A stretch of DNA of 64,000 nt. It comes from Bacteroidota bacterium. Its GTDB lineage: Bacteria; Bacteroidota; Bacteroidia; Bacteroidales; VadinHA17. A model generated the notes under the pieces. That model searched no databases, was not told where the DNA came from, and saw only the letters and a program-made list of their open reading frames with translations. Where the stretch lies: positions 1 to 64,000 of the forward strand of contig JADKBL010000002.1 of assembly GCA_016718875.1 (NCBI GenBank), in the 5' to 3' direction. The position numbers were made by a program, and so were the translations under genes. Positions 47,609 through 57,442 of the stretch are shown one piece after another; the first letter of the stretch is position 1, and each line of letters opens with the position of its first letter.

Positions 47609-48565
47609 ATGAAAACAATAGCATTAATTATATCAGGACTAATATTCGCAATTATGCCATCTTCAAAATTTCCGGAAGCTGAAATCAGTAACAAGATTAT
47701 AAAAGCCAGACTCTATCTGCCTGACAAGGAAAAAGGCTATTACCAGGGAACCAGGTTTGACTGGGCCGGGAATATGCCCAGCCTTAAGGTTAATGGACAT
47801 GAATATTTCGGACAATGGTTTGAAAAATACAGTCCTGAGATTCATGATGCTATTATGGGACCTGTTGAAGAATTTACTGCTCTCGATTATCTCCAGGCAA
47901 AGCCAGGTGAAACATTTGTAAAGATAGGAGTAGGTGTACTTACGAAGCCCGATGACAAAGCTTATGCCTTTGCCAGATTGTACCCTGTAGTAAATTACGG
48001 AAAATGGACAGTAAAGAAAAAATCTGACCAGGTTGAGTTCATACATGAGCTTACCGATAAAGAATATGCTTATGAATATCATAAGACTGTAAGACTTGTT
48101 CCAGGGAAGGCAGAGATGGAACTCGTACATACTCTTAAGAATACCGGAAAGAAGACAATTGAAACTCCTGTTTACGACCATAATTTCTTTGTAATCGACA
48201 ACCAGAAAGTAGGTCCGGACTATTCTGTAAAGTTTGCCTGGAACCTGAAAGGTGAGGGTAATGGTTTTGGAACACTTGCTGACGTGGATGGTAACAAGGT
48301 CATTTTCCTTCGGGAATTCAAGGAGGGAGAAACTGTATTCTGTGGGGGATTTGAAGGATTCGGACCCTCCGCATCAGATTATGATATCCGTATTGAAAAT
48401 AAAAAAGCCGGTGCAGGTGTTCATATTACCTGCGACCGGCCTTTACTTAAACAGGTCTTCTGGTCATGCTGGAAAACTCCCTGCCCTGAGCCTTATATTA
48501 TGATCAGGGCTGAACCTGGACAGGAGTTTACCTGGACGATCAGATATGAGTTTTATAACCTCTAG
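47609..48565 (+). CDS. Secreted mutarotase-like protein
   Basis: A 318-residue protein with an N-terminal signal peptide. It has RFDWAGNMPSLKVNGHEYFG and YDHNFFVID, a pattern I associate with galactose-mutarotase-like (aldose-1-epimerase fold) proteins from sugar-use loci. I do not see a confirmed catalytic pair. Its stop converges with that of the DUF1080 gene: the palindrome CTAG (48562-48565) supplies both TAG codons. Confidence 0.6.
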   Translation: MKTIALIISGLIFAIMPSSKFPEAEISNKIIKARLYLPDKEKGYYQGTRFDWAGNMPSLKVNGHEYFGQWFEKYSPEIHDAIMGPVEEFTALDYLQAKPGETFVKIGVGVLTKPDDKAYAFARLYPVVNYGKWTVKKKSDQVEFIHELTDKEYAYEYHKTVRLVPGKAEMELVHTLKNTGKKTIETPVYDHNFFVIDNQKVGPDYSVKFAWNLKGEGNGFGTLADVDGNKVIFLREFKEGETVFCGGFEGFGPSASDYDIRIENKKAGAGVHITCDRPLLKQVFWSCWKTPCPEPYIMIRAEPGQEFTWTIRYEFYNL

Positions 48566-49161
48566 AGTTCCTGTACTATCAGTTTTCTCCATTTTACCCT
48601 GATTCCGCCGCCATCGTGAATCTGAAGTGCGATTGATCCGTCAGCTTTGCCTATTTTTTCATCGCTGAAGTCAACCATAGGCTGGCCGTTAAGCCATGTC
48701 TGTACTTTGTCGCCAACGACTTTTATCCTGAGCTTGTTCCATTGACCGACTTTAAGAATATTTTCTTTCTCGTCCTCAATCTGTTTGAGCCAACCGCGGC
48801 CATATGATTCATAAATACCACCTGTATCATGGCCCTGAGGTGCTACTTCGCACTGCCAACCGGCTATTTTTGTTCCTTCGATTGTTGAGCGAAAAAATAC
48901 ACCGCTGTTTCCGTTTGCCTCCTGAAGGAATTCCACAGTGAGATCAAAGTTCTTGTAAAATTTCTCAGTTGCAAGATATCCATAGCCTTTATCAGGTCCG
49001 CTTTCACAGATAAGCAATCCGTCCTGCACGAACCATTTCTCAGTGCCGTAAATTTTCCAGCCTGTAAGATCTTTTCCATTGAACAGGTTTGTTTTTTTAG
49101 GTGGCGCAACAAATCCTGCGAGGATAATTACAGCAACCAGAGCCAATAAGCCTTTTTTCAT
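48562..49161 (-). CDS. DUF1080 protein (3-keto-disaccharide hydrolase family)
   Basis: A 199-residue secreted protein: signal peptide, then a lectin-like jelly roll with LFNGKDLTGWKIYG, GNSGVFFRS and QCEVAPQGHDTGGIYESYGR. DUF1080 members have been tied to hydrolysis or cleavage of 3-keto-glycosides. It follows the isomerase-fold gene by 26 bp, so the two are probably co-transcribed. This supports a periplasmic 3-keto sugar pathway together with the Gfo/Idh/MocA enzyme. Confidence 0.85.
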   Translation of the reverse strand: MKKGLLALVAVIILAGFVAPPKKTNLFNGKDLTGWKIYGTEKWFVQDGLLICESGPDKGYGYLATEKFYKNFDLTVEFLQEANGNSGVFFRSTIEGTKIAGWQCEVAPQGHDTGGIYESYGRGWLKQIEDEKENILKVGQWNKLRIKVVGDKVQTWLNGQPMVDFSDEKIGKADGSIALQIHDGGGIRVKWRKLIVQEL

Positions 49162-49187
49162 AATGTTATAGTTTAGTTAGTTATTAA

Positions 49188-50110
49188 TTATTGAGGTATA
49201 TACTGTCTTAGATAATTCCGGCTCAGAATAAGTGAAGCTTTTCTCCTTTCAAGGGGTCCCTCAAATGCCCTGTCTTCAACTTCAACACAGGCAGCTCCGC
49301 TGTATCCGGCTTCGTAAAGTGCTGCGAAAAACTTACCCCAGTTGATATCGCCAAGGCCGGGAAGCTTTGGTGTATGAATATTGTTCGGGGCAGTGAATAG
49401 TCCGCGGTCATTTATCCCTTCCCAGTTGATTTTAGCATCTTTGATATGTACATGGAATATCTTTTCCCTGAATTCGTAAACAGGCTTTACATAATCCATC
49501 ATCTGCCAGACCATGTGGGAAGGATCTAGATTCAGCCCGAAGTTTTTAGAAGGTATTGCATCGAAGATCTTCCTCCATAAATATGGTGAATGGGCCAGGT
49601 TATTGCCTGCAGGCCATTCGTCCCGGGTAAAGTGCATGGGGCAGTTTTCAATCCCTATCCTGATATTCTTTTCTTCAGCATATCTGATTATTGGCGGCCA
49701 CAGTTCAAGAAACTTTGCAAAATTATCATCATCATGCTTTGCAGGATCAGCTCCGATAAATGTGTTTACGACACCTACATCCAGAAGGGCAGCGGCATTT
49801 ATTACCTTCATAATGTGGCTAATGAAGAAATCAGATTTTTTTCCTTATCAGGATGCAATGGGTTAGGATAGTAGCCTAGTCCGGAAATTGACACATTTTT
49901 GGATCTCAGCAGTTCTTTGATCCTGTTTATTTCCATGTCATCGAGTGCAGCAACATCAATATGAGTGACTCCTGCATACCGGCGGTCAGCCTTTCCAACA
50001 GGCCAGCACATAATTTCGACACATGAATAACCATTTTCCGAAGCAAGATTTATTACCTCCTCAAATGAAAATTCTCCAAGTATTGCACTAACAAAGCCTA
50101 GTTTTATCAT
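49188..50110 (-). CDS. TIM-barrel sugar isomerase/epimerase-fold protein, split by a frameshift
   Basis: About 307 residues after repair. It starts [19 protein letters not shown] and later has [13 protein letters not shown] and [17 protein letters not shown], the metal-binding parts of the xylose-isomerase-like fold. The T7 run at 49836-49842 (A7 on the coding strand) needs one more base. The two frames then join as [21 protein letters not shown] chose ATG 50110; the longer frame begins at TTG 50149. No signal peptide is evident, unlike the 43187 protein. Confidence 0.75.
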
Positions 50111-50316
50111 AGAAAGGGTAGTTGAATTTTTTTTAAATATCAGATGCAATTTAGAAAAAAAAAGAAGTTATTGATTCTGCGACCCGTTAAATAAAAGGAT
50201 GAAGTTGAATCAGAAATTTCAGGTGTATAAAATATTTACAAAAACATCGAAGAATCTGCAGCATTTTTAGTTCACACAGAGTCTTTAGCCTGCTTACTAA
50301 TTCAATATCTCCCGAA

Positions 50317-52732
50317 ATGCTGAAACTTTTTTTCATTAATGCAATCCGCAATATGCGAAAGCACAGCGGATATATTTTTCTTAATCTTACCGGACTTACA
50401 ATTGGCATTACCAGCTTCCTTCTGATCAGCCTGTTTGTCCTTCATGAATTAAGTTTTGACAGATTCCATCATAATTATGAGAATACCTACAGAATAAAAA
50501 TAGTAGGCATGATGGCAGGTGCTACACTTGATCAGGCTGTAAGTTCAGCCCCAATGGCCCAGGCTCTGAAAAATGATTATCCGGAAGTAATGAAGACTCT
50601 TCGTCTTACAAGAGAGGGTGCTTTGATTGTCAGATATGGTGACATTCGATACAATGAGGATGGGGTATTGTTTGCTGACTCAACTTTCTTTGACGTATTT
50701 GACTTCAGGCTTAAGAGGGGTGATCCAAAGACAGCACTAGTAAATCCACGATCAATGATCCTTACCGAAGAGTATGCAAAGAAGTACTTCGGAAGAGACG
50801 ATCCGGTTGGAAAACAACTTAGTCTTGAAGCTGATACAAATCTTTATACTGTTACAGGAGTGATTCAGGATATCCCTTCAAACTCACACATTCATTTTGA
50901 TATGTTGGGCTCACTTACTTCACTGGGAAATTTAGATAATTATTGGCTGAATCACAGTTACTATACATACATCATTCTTAGTGATGGAATTGGCAAATCA
51001 GAATTTGAGCCAAAATTAAGGGATGTCCTTCTGAAATATGTTGGTCCTCAGATCAAGCAGGTTACCGGAATTACAATTGAGGATTTTCAAAAGGCCGGAA
51101 ATCAGTTTGGATATGAGCTTGAACCATTGAAAGATATCCACCTTAAGGGAGCTGCACAATACTCTCTTGAGCCTTCAGGATCGCTTTCCAATGTATATAT
51201 ATTTTCAGTCATAGCATTTCTGATACTTATGATTGCCATAATAAATTATATCAATCTGGCTACTGCCAAATCTGCAGGAAGGGCAAAGGAAGTAGGGATA
51301 AGAAAAGTTTCAGGATCTGATAATAAGGCTCTTATGATCCAGTTTATTGGTGAATCATTGATAGTTGTAACAGTTTCGTTCATTATTGCATACCTGTTTG
51401 TTATACTTCTCTTACCATCATTTGATATGGTAATAGGAAAAGAAATCTCAATGTCATTACTATCAGTGTACCAATGGATAATAGTTATAGTATTTCTTAT
51501 TTTACTTGTTGGAATATCAGCTGGTATATATCCGGCATTTATCCTTATATCATTTAATCCGGTTGAGGTACTTAAAGGAACAATGAATCCCGGATCTATA
51601 TCAAAAACGATGAGAGGTATACTTGTAGTTTTCCAGTTTACTGTTTCAATTATAATAATAATTGGCAATTGTTGTCTACAGTCAGCTGAACTTTATGACG
51701 TCCTCTGATCTTGGAATAGATAAGAAGAACATGCTTGTCATAAGGCGTTCAGATCTGCTTGTGTCAAGGATTGATGCATTTAAAGATCAGTTACTTAAAA
51801 TTCCCGGAGTCCAGAGAACCGGTAATGCCAGTTCGATTCCTGGTACTAACTACAATAACAATGTTTTCATGAAGGATGATGATCCTTCAAAGGGGCAGTA
51901 TCTTATAAACCGGGGATTTGCAAGTTATGGATTTACAGAGGCTCTTGGTGTGGAAATCGTTGAAGGAAGGAGCTTTTCAAGGGAATTTGGTACTGATTCT
52001 AATGCTGTAGTAATAAATGAAACTGCAGTGAAAACACTCGGACTTAAAGATCCGATTGGCAAATATCTTGTTCAGTCGGGCAGACAAGGTGAATTTGTGA
52101 AGTATCAAATAATTGGCGTAATGAATGATTTCAATATAAAATCACTTCATAATAAAATTGAGCCGGTATGTTATTTTTTCATGAAAGGAAATTTTCAGGG
52201 CTATATATGTGTCAGGTTATCCGGAGCCGATATACAGAGATCAATTAAGGCTATTGAATCGTTATGGAATGATTATACAGGTAACCAGCCCTTTCAGTAT
52301 GAGTTCTTTGATGCAGGTTTCGAAAAACTATATGAAACTGAGATTAAGGCAGGAAGAATTTTTATACTGTTTGCGATTCTGGCTATTTTTATTGCATGTT
52401 TGGGACTTATCGGACTGATAACATATATGACTACTGTGCGGACGCGTGAAATTGGTATTAGAAAGATATATGGAGCCTCAGGACAAACTATCATAGGCCT
52501 GTTTTCACGTGAAGTTATAATTCTAATTATTATCTCATCGCTTATAGCTTATCCTGTTGCATGGTTTGGTTTACGATTCTGGCTTAATGGTTTTGCTGAG
52601 AAGATAAGTGTTAATCCGCTCATTTTCCTTGCTGCAAGCCTGATCGGATTTACAATAGGATGGATTTCGATTATATATCGCACTGCGAAAGCAGCTTCGT
52701 ACAATCCTGCTGAATCATTAAGGTATAAGTGA
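50317..52732 (+). CDS. MacB/FtsX-type ABC transporter permease, split by a frameshift
   Basis: About 800 residues over two frames. The order is membrane helix, MacB-like periplasmic domain, three helices (FtsX domain, about 285-430), and the same again in the second half. The first ends at 51708 after FQFTVSIIIIIG, and the second picks up as AIVVYSQLNFMTSSDLGIDK. The join lies near 51650-51664 in an ATA repeat, and needs one base fewer or two more. It belongs to the large Bacteroidota family of single-gene permeases that work with a separate ATPase. None is encoded beside it. Confidence 0.75.
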
Positions 52733-52780
52733 GGCTAAAGCCTCTACAGCCTCTATAGCCTCTACAGCCTCTACAGCCTT
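52730..52780. repeat. 9-bp array between convergent genes
   Basis: Four units in 9-bp register (agcctctac, agcctctat, agcctctac, agcctctac; 52739-52774) with diverged units on both sides. The segment GAGGCTaaAGCCTC (52731-52744) also forms a hairpin. The array spans from the permease stop to the stop of the minus-strand gene. Confidence 0.88.
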
Positions 52781-53755
52781 TTATTTAACATCAGTCTTGG
52801 CTCCGGTAGAAACAGCAATATTCTTTCTCCATTCATATTTCTTTCCTTTCCCGTAAGCCAGCAGAATATCATATACGCCTGGAGATGTGCAGTTTGCAGT
52901 TGCAGCATTATCATAGCTTATTGTCTCAAGACTTTTATTGGGAGCAGGAGTCCCGGTAATTTTTGCAGATGTACCAGCAGGATAGAGATGAAGAGCTGTC
53001 ACATCCTTGTTACCTCCGGTATATTGAATTCCACCGGCATTAAGATTGACGATGATCTTGTATTTGGTATCTGCTTTCATTGTGAAATTCTCAAGCCATA
53101 CTTTATGTGTCTGGGTTGAAATTTGAATAGTCAGGAGTATATCATATTTTCCCGGTTTAATCTGTCCTTTTATATCGCTTTCAACTTTTGCAGGGGTCAA
53201 AGGTTTGTCACGTTTCCCTGCTTCATAGAATGTCGGCAGACCTTTATAGACATCCTGAACTGTGAATGTTTTATACCTGTCGATATCTGTTTCAAATGCT
53301 GACATTCCGCTGAATGAACCTGGTGAATCATCAATCATTACCTGGTAATCATATAATGTTAAATCAACAATAGTTTTTGTTTTTGGTTTAATGATAACAT
53401 TTCCGATAATAAAGCTCAGGGTTCCGGGTTCACCTGATAATTTGAATGTGAGTCTGAGATCATAGGTTCCGGGTGTTACTCCCTGATTTTTAACCTCCTT
53501 GCCTCCGCTGAGAAGCTTATATTCTGAGCCTCCGATAAGAGAACCCAGTGCTCTGATGTTTACTGAAAAGGGACTGGATTTATCTCCTGCAACCATCTCG
53601 GAATAGCTTTGCTGCACCCATACCTGGCTCCAGGTCTTTTCAGTCCTGATTGTAATTCCATTGTCAAGTTTATAGGTGTAGTTTGATACTGGCTGAGCGC
53701 TGAGTTGCATCGAAATGACTGCACCCAAGATCAGAATTGGTATTATTTTTCTCAT
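52781..53755 (-). CDS. Secreted protein with three PGxYD repeats, function unknown
   Basis: A 324-residue protein with a Sec signal peptide (IPILILGAVISMQLSAQ). Its body has three related beta modules: TPGTYDLRLTFKLSG (about 92), KPGKYDILLTIQIST (about 200) and SPGVYDILLAYGKGK (about 290). Each is followed by a Lys/Thr-rich strand ending in (T)KxxV. The pattern suggests an extracytoplasmic, perhaps carbohydrate- or surface-binding, beta protein. I do not recognise a family. It has its own promoter. Confidence 0.6.
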   Translation of the reverse strand: MRKIIPILILGAVISMQLSAQPVSNYTYKLDNGITIRTEKTWSQVWVQQSYSEMVAGDKSSPFSVNIRALGSLIGGSEYKLLSGGKEVKNQGVTPGTYDLRLTFKLSGEPGTLSFIIGNVIIKPKTKTIVDLTLYDYQVMIDDSPGSFSGMSAFETDIDRYKTFTVQDVYKGLPTFYEAGKRDKPLTPAKVESDIKGQIKPGKYDILLTIQISTQTHKVWLENFTMKADTKYKIIVNLNAGGIQYTGGNKDVTALHLYPAGTSAKITGTPAPNKSLETISYDNAATANCTSPGVYDILLAYGKGKKYEWRKNIAVSTGAKTDVK

Positions 53756-53787
53756 GACAACTGGTTTTAATTATGAAAGAACTATAT

Positions 53788-53818
53788 CAAAGTTACGCTA
53801 TTAACCAGTGCGAGTCAA
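53788..53818 (-). promoter_or_regulatory. Promoter of the three-repeat secreted protein
   Basis: On the minus strand, TAACTTTG (53788-53795) lies exactly 19 bp after TTGA (53815-53818), one mismatch from TTTG. The ATG (53755) is 32 bp downstream. Confidence 0.6.
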
Positions 53819-53832
53819 TAAATTAATAATAA

Positions 53833-56157
53833 TTAACTTATTACAGCAAGTTCATGATCTGTTAATGTAGGGATAGTAAAAGATATCCACCCGATGTCAT
53901 TTTTGAAGGGAATCTCCTTTTCGCTTACCATCAGACTTACTTTTCGGGTAGTAACTCCTTCCGGAATCCTGATTCTGATCTTTACAGGTCCGACTGGAAT
54001 GTACTCATCCACAGGCTGACGCCATGTACCGGCACTTGTTAAATTGACCAGATGGAGAATCAGGTTTTCGGGCTGCCTGTAAATATTGCAGTCGATAAGA
54101 CCGGGAGATTCCACTGACAGGGGAATGTTATCCTTTGATGCCCATCGTACAAGATTAGCGAGAAGATTCCCATGATCGGGAAGATTATACCTGCCGAACT
54201 GTCTGTCAATGTCAGCAGTCAGATAGATTACTATACCGTTGCCGGGCAAATTATTTATTATGAGCCCCGGAATATCAGTTACTGGTTCTCTCATCCATGC
54301 AGTTTCAGGCGGGTATATCGGGAACTGAGGTATAAATGTCATCAAAGTTTCGGTTCCCTTATCTGTTTTTAGAGGAGATAGCATTCCTCCGAAGGAGATA
54401 ATATCTGTTTCATCAAACCCTTTTAATACCTGATGTCTGACTTTTCCGGGATTTGGACTGATATTTGTTTTTGGTCCGTCATAATTTGCCCTGAGTTCGG
54501 GGGTAAGCCTCAGGTAGGTGTGGTATGTTTCAACTGACAATTTCCTCAGATCTGCATTATTCCCATCAGATAAATGTGCTCCGAATATGTCAGCCAGAGC
54601 AAAATCGGACCGGCGATCACCCCATTCATTATACAGGCTTGATTCACCGGTTGCAATTACAGCCCCTCCGCTCTTTACAAATTTTCTTACATCATCTGCC
54701 TGTTTATCAGTCATAACACCAAGACATGGCAGTATGAGTAATGACAAGTTCTCCGAGTCGCGGTCAATATGGTCAGCATGTACAGGAACATAGGGTAATC
54801 TTGACCTTATAAGAGCCTGAGTAATACCTCTCCATGGCAGCTCAGTCATCACTTCGCTCTCATCACGGCCATAAAAATCAGTGTTGAGCTGCGACCATAC
54901 GACGCCAATGGTGGCAACAGGAGTACGGTTGATCAGGTATTTTTCATTTTTCCTGTGCCAGTCAAATATCGTTCCTGCTGTTTTATATATCCTCCTGTCT
55001 TCATGAGAGGCACTTACATAGTGCCACCATGGCTGTATTCCACCTGCCATTCCTTCAATCATCCACATTCGTGCTTCAGTTGCTGGTTTAGCGGAAAGTC
55101 TGAATGTCGGACGTCCAGCCTGATACATGGCCATACTTTCAGGAATAAGTTTGTCCCATCCAAGCAAACCATGAATCAGTTTACCTGTATCGGCATTCTG
55201 CTGAAATCCACCTGCATCACTGCGAGCCTGTGAGTCAAGCATTATGATATCTGCCCTGCTGCAGATCTCATTCAGGTCACGAAAACTTCTGGCCTGACCG
55301 CTTACTGAACCGCTGTTCATTCCCGACCATATACAGGAAGTGCCACCTGCTTTCTTTGTAGTTTGGTTATTAAGCTCCCATATTTCAATTCTTCTTGAAT
55401 AATTCCATTTTATCCACTTACGGTATGCGTCATCATCCCAGTTTTTCTTTAAAGGAAGATCTTTGCCTGTTTTTGCAAAGAAGCTCTCTTTGCAGTTTCT
55501 GCAATAGCATATCGATTCCCTGCCCATTCCGCTCCAACTGTTATCTGTAAATCCCTCAGGATGATAAAGTTTTGATATTTCTGAAAGAATGGAAGGTATA
55601 TGTTCATTATAATAGGGACTGTTCACGCATGTGATATAAAGTTCACCTGCTTTATATGGTTTGCCTTCTGAATCAACAGCAAACCAGTCGGGATGAGCCT
55701 TATAGAACTCTTCATGTGCACGGTTTGAGTCCATTCTCGCAAAAACTGTAATTCCATCTTCATGAGCTGCTTTACAGAGTTCACCAAACAGATCTCTTCC
55801 AGCCAGATATATGGCCTGCTTATGAAGCGGAATTTTGCTTGGATAATAGGCTACAATTCCTCCGGCATTTATAATTACTCCATCAACACCGGTATTTTTC
55901 CAGTGTTTCCGCCACCATTCAATGTCATATCCGGGAGGATCTTTCTCTGTAATGTTTGTCTGTCCCCAGCGTGTAATTCTTTTATACCATGCAGTTTCTT
56001 CCGGTTTTACACCCTCGCTGTTTACGATACCAGCCATATTCAGAAAATCAGATGAAGCAATTGCAAAAGAAGCAGCTGCAGTGTTTTTGATGAAAGAACG
56101 TCGGCTTTTCAAAATCCTTCTGTTTTCGTTATCAGTATAATTCTTCATACAATTCAT
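53833..56157 (-). CDS. Tat-exported glycoside-hydrolase-like protein (GHL6/beta-galactosidase-trimerisation type)
   Basis: A 774-residue protein. It begins with a Tat signal (KSRRSFIKNTAAASFAIASS). A (beta/alpha)8-like N-terminal domain (about 50-420) has GVDGVIINAGGIVAYYP and ITVFARMDSNRAH, matching hypothetical glycosyl hydrolase families. A later flavodoxin-like part (VTDKQADDVRKFVKSGGAVIATGE) resembles the trimerisation domain of GH42-type beta-galactosidases. A beta C-terminal domain follows. The substrate is unknown. The next gene on this strand (52781) may belong with it. Confidence 0.75.
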   Translation of the reverse strand: MNCMKNYTDNENRRILKSRRSFIKNTAAASFAIASSDFLNMAGIVNSEGVKPEETAWYKRITRWGQTNITEKDPPGYDIEWWRKHWKNTGVDGVIINAGGIVAYYPSKIPLHKQAIYLAGRDLFGELCKAAHEDGITVFARMDSNRAHEEFYKAHPDWFAVDSEGKPYKAGELYITCVNSPYYNEHIPSILSEISKLYHPEGFTDNSWSGMGRESICYCRNCKESFFAKTGKDLPLKKNWDDDAYRKWIKWNYSRRIEIWELNNQTTKKAGGTSCIWSGMNSGSVSGQARSFRDLNEICSRADIIMLDSQARSDAGGFQQNADTGKLIHGLLGWDKLIPESMAMYQAGRPTFRLSAKPATEARMWMIEGMAGGIQPWWHYVSASHEDRRIYKTAGTIFDWHRKNEKYLINRTPVATIGVVWSQLNTDFYGRDESEVMTELPWRGITQALIRSRLPYVPVHADHIDRDSENLSLLILPCLGVMTDKQADDVRKFVKSGGAVIATGESSLYNEWGDRRSDFALADIFGAHLSDGNNADLRKLSVETYHTYLRLTPELRANYDGPKTNISPNPGKVRHQVLKGFDETDIISFGGMLSPLKTDKGTETLMTFIPQFPIYPPETAWMREPVTDIPGLIINNLPGNGIVIYLTADIDRQFGRYNLPDHGNLLANLVRWASKDNIPLSVESPGLIDCNIYRQPENLILHLVNLTSAGTWRQPVDEYIPVGPVKIRIRIPEGVTTRKVSLMVSEKEIPFKNDIGWISFTIPTLTDHELAVIS

Positions 56158-56301
56158 ATTATAGATTAAAAGGTAGTTAAAAATCTAATATCAAACTTTA
56201 ACATGGCATTAACGCATCATTAACTATTTTTCTTTAAAGTAAATGTAACATTTGTGTTAAAGCTCCGTCTTTAATAAAATCTGACCTGAAATTTTTATAT
56301 A

Positions 56302-56730
56302 ATGGACCATATAGTCTGCCTTGATACCAAGTCCCGTGAAATAGAAAACCTCCTTCTGGGTCATAAATCTATGATTATCCGGGGAGCAGAAAGTCACAGG
56401 CTCCCTCATGGAGAGGTGAATGAAGGTGATACACTCTATTTTGTCAACTGCAGTTGTAAGGAAGAGATCATGGCTCGCGGAATTGTATCATCTGTTTTTT
56501 CTTCGGGCATGCTTACTGAAGAAGAGTCATTTGAAACAATTATCAGAAACCAGGATAAGCTTCAGCTTCCTGATAATCAGTTTGAAAAGATAGCAGGGAA
56601 ACAATACCTCTTACTCATAGGAGTTGATAATATGGAGAGGCTTACTCCATTCAGGTTCAACAAAAGCAGTTTTCCGGAAATGGAAGATTGGATCATAGTT
56701 GGAAAAATAGAAGAATATATTTTATCATGA
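56302..56730 (+). CDS. Small protein, possible PUA/ASCH-like fold
   Basis: 142 residues, no signal. HKSMIIRGAESHRLPHGEV and GDTLYFVNCSCKEE then ARGIVSSVF resemble PUA/ASCH or EVE-like proteins, which bind modified nucleotides or RNA. The match rests on a pattern (strand, GDxLYF, G-x-V), not a firm motif. Function unknown. Confidence 0.45.
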   Translation: MDHIVCLDTKSREIENLLLGHKSMIIRGAESHRLPHGEVNEGDTLYFVNCSCKEEIMARGIVSSVFSSGMLTEEESFETIIRNQDKLQLPDNQFEKIAGKQYLLLIGVDNMERLTPFRFNKSSFPEMEDWIIVGKIEEYILS

Positions 56731-56793
56731 CATGGAATAATTACCGCAGGATGTTTGTCTTTATTCTGTATATAACTTATTAAATCATTCATT

Positions 56794-57309
56794 ATGAAAA
56801 CAAGAATCAGCGGATCGACTTTATTTAAGCTTCTCTCAGTAACACTGATACTGATGCTTGCATCACCTGTATTTACAAACGGGCAGGCAGGTAAGGCAAA
56901 CTTTAGCGGGACATGGATATTAAACCAGGCAAAAAGCAATTTGGGTGAAAATCCCAGGGGTGGCGGTGATTTTACAGCGAAGCAGGATGGAAATCTGCTG
57001 ACTGTCGAACGTACTTTTACAAGCCGCGATGGACAATCTATGTCAAGTACAATGAATTACACACTTGATGGAAAAGAGAGTGTAAACACCTCTCAGCGTG
57101 GAGACAGCAAGTCTGTTGCATCCTGGTCATCTGATGGAAAAACTTTAACTATTTCAACAACTAGGAGTTTTAACATGGATGGAGAAACCAGGACCATGAA
57201 ATCTTCAGAGGTTTGGACTTTGACCGATCAGAAAACTATAAACATACAATCTACAATGTCTACACCAAATGGCGAAAGGAAAATGTCATTGGTATATGAT
57301 AAGAAGTAG
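56794..57309 (+). CDS. Secreted lipocalin-like small protein
   Basis: A 171-residue protein with an N-terminal signal (LSVTLILMLASPVFTNGQ). The body starts FSGTWILNQAKSNLGE, a pattern seen in small Bacteroidota extracytoplasmic proteins with a lipocalin-like barrel, and consists of beta strands rich in Ser/Thr. Function unknown. A terminator follows. Confidence 0.65.
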   Translation: MKTRISGSTLFKLLSVTLILMLASPVFTNGQAGKANFSGTWILNQAKSNLGENPRGGGDFTAKQDGNLLTVERTFTSRDGQSMSSTMNYTLDGKESVNTSQRGDSKSVASWSSDGKTLTISTTRSFNMDGETRTMKSSEVWTLTDQKTINIQSTMSTPNGERKMSLVYDKK

Positions 57310-57335
57310 TTTAGGTTATCGGTAAATAATCGCAC

Positions 57336-57362
57336 GGCCCCTTTCAGGGGCCTTTTTTTTAT
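57336..57362 (+). terminator. Rho-independent terminator
   Basis: GGCCCC (57336-57341), 5-nt loop, GGGGCC (57347-57352), then eight T. It is 27 bp after the stop of the lipocalin-like gene. Confidence 0.92.
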
Positions 57363-57442
57363 CTTTCAGGCACCAGACACTCTACTAATTTTTCCTATTT
57401 TTATCTGACTTATTGATTGATTTGAAATAGTAATATAAAACT

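Noticed and set aside
51650..51720. Programmed frameshift in the FtsX permease gene
   Set aside because: The site is an ATA repeat without a slippery heptamer or pseudoknot that I can see. An indel is the simpler reading.
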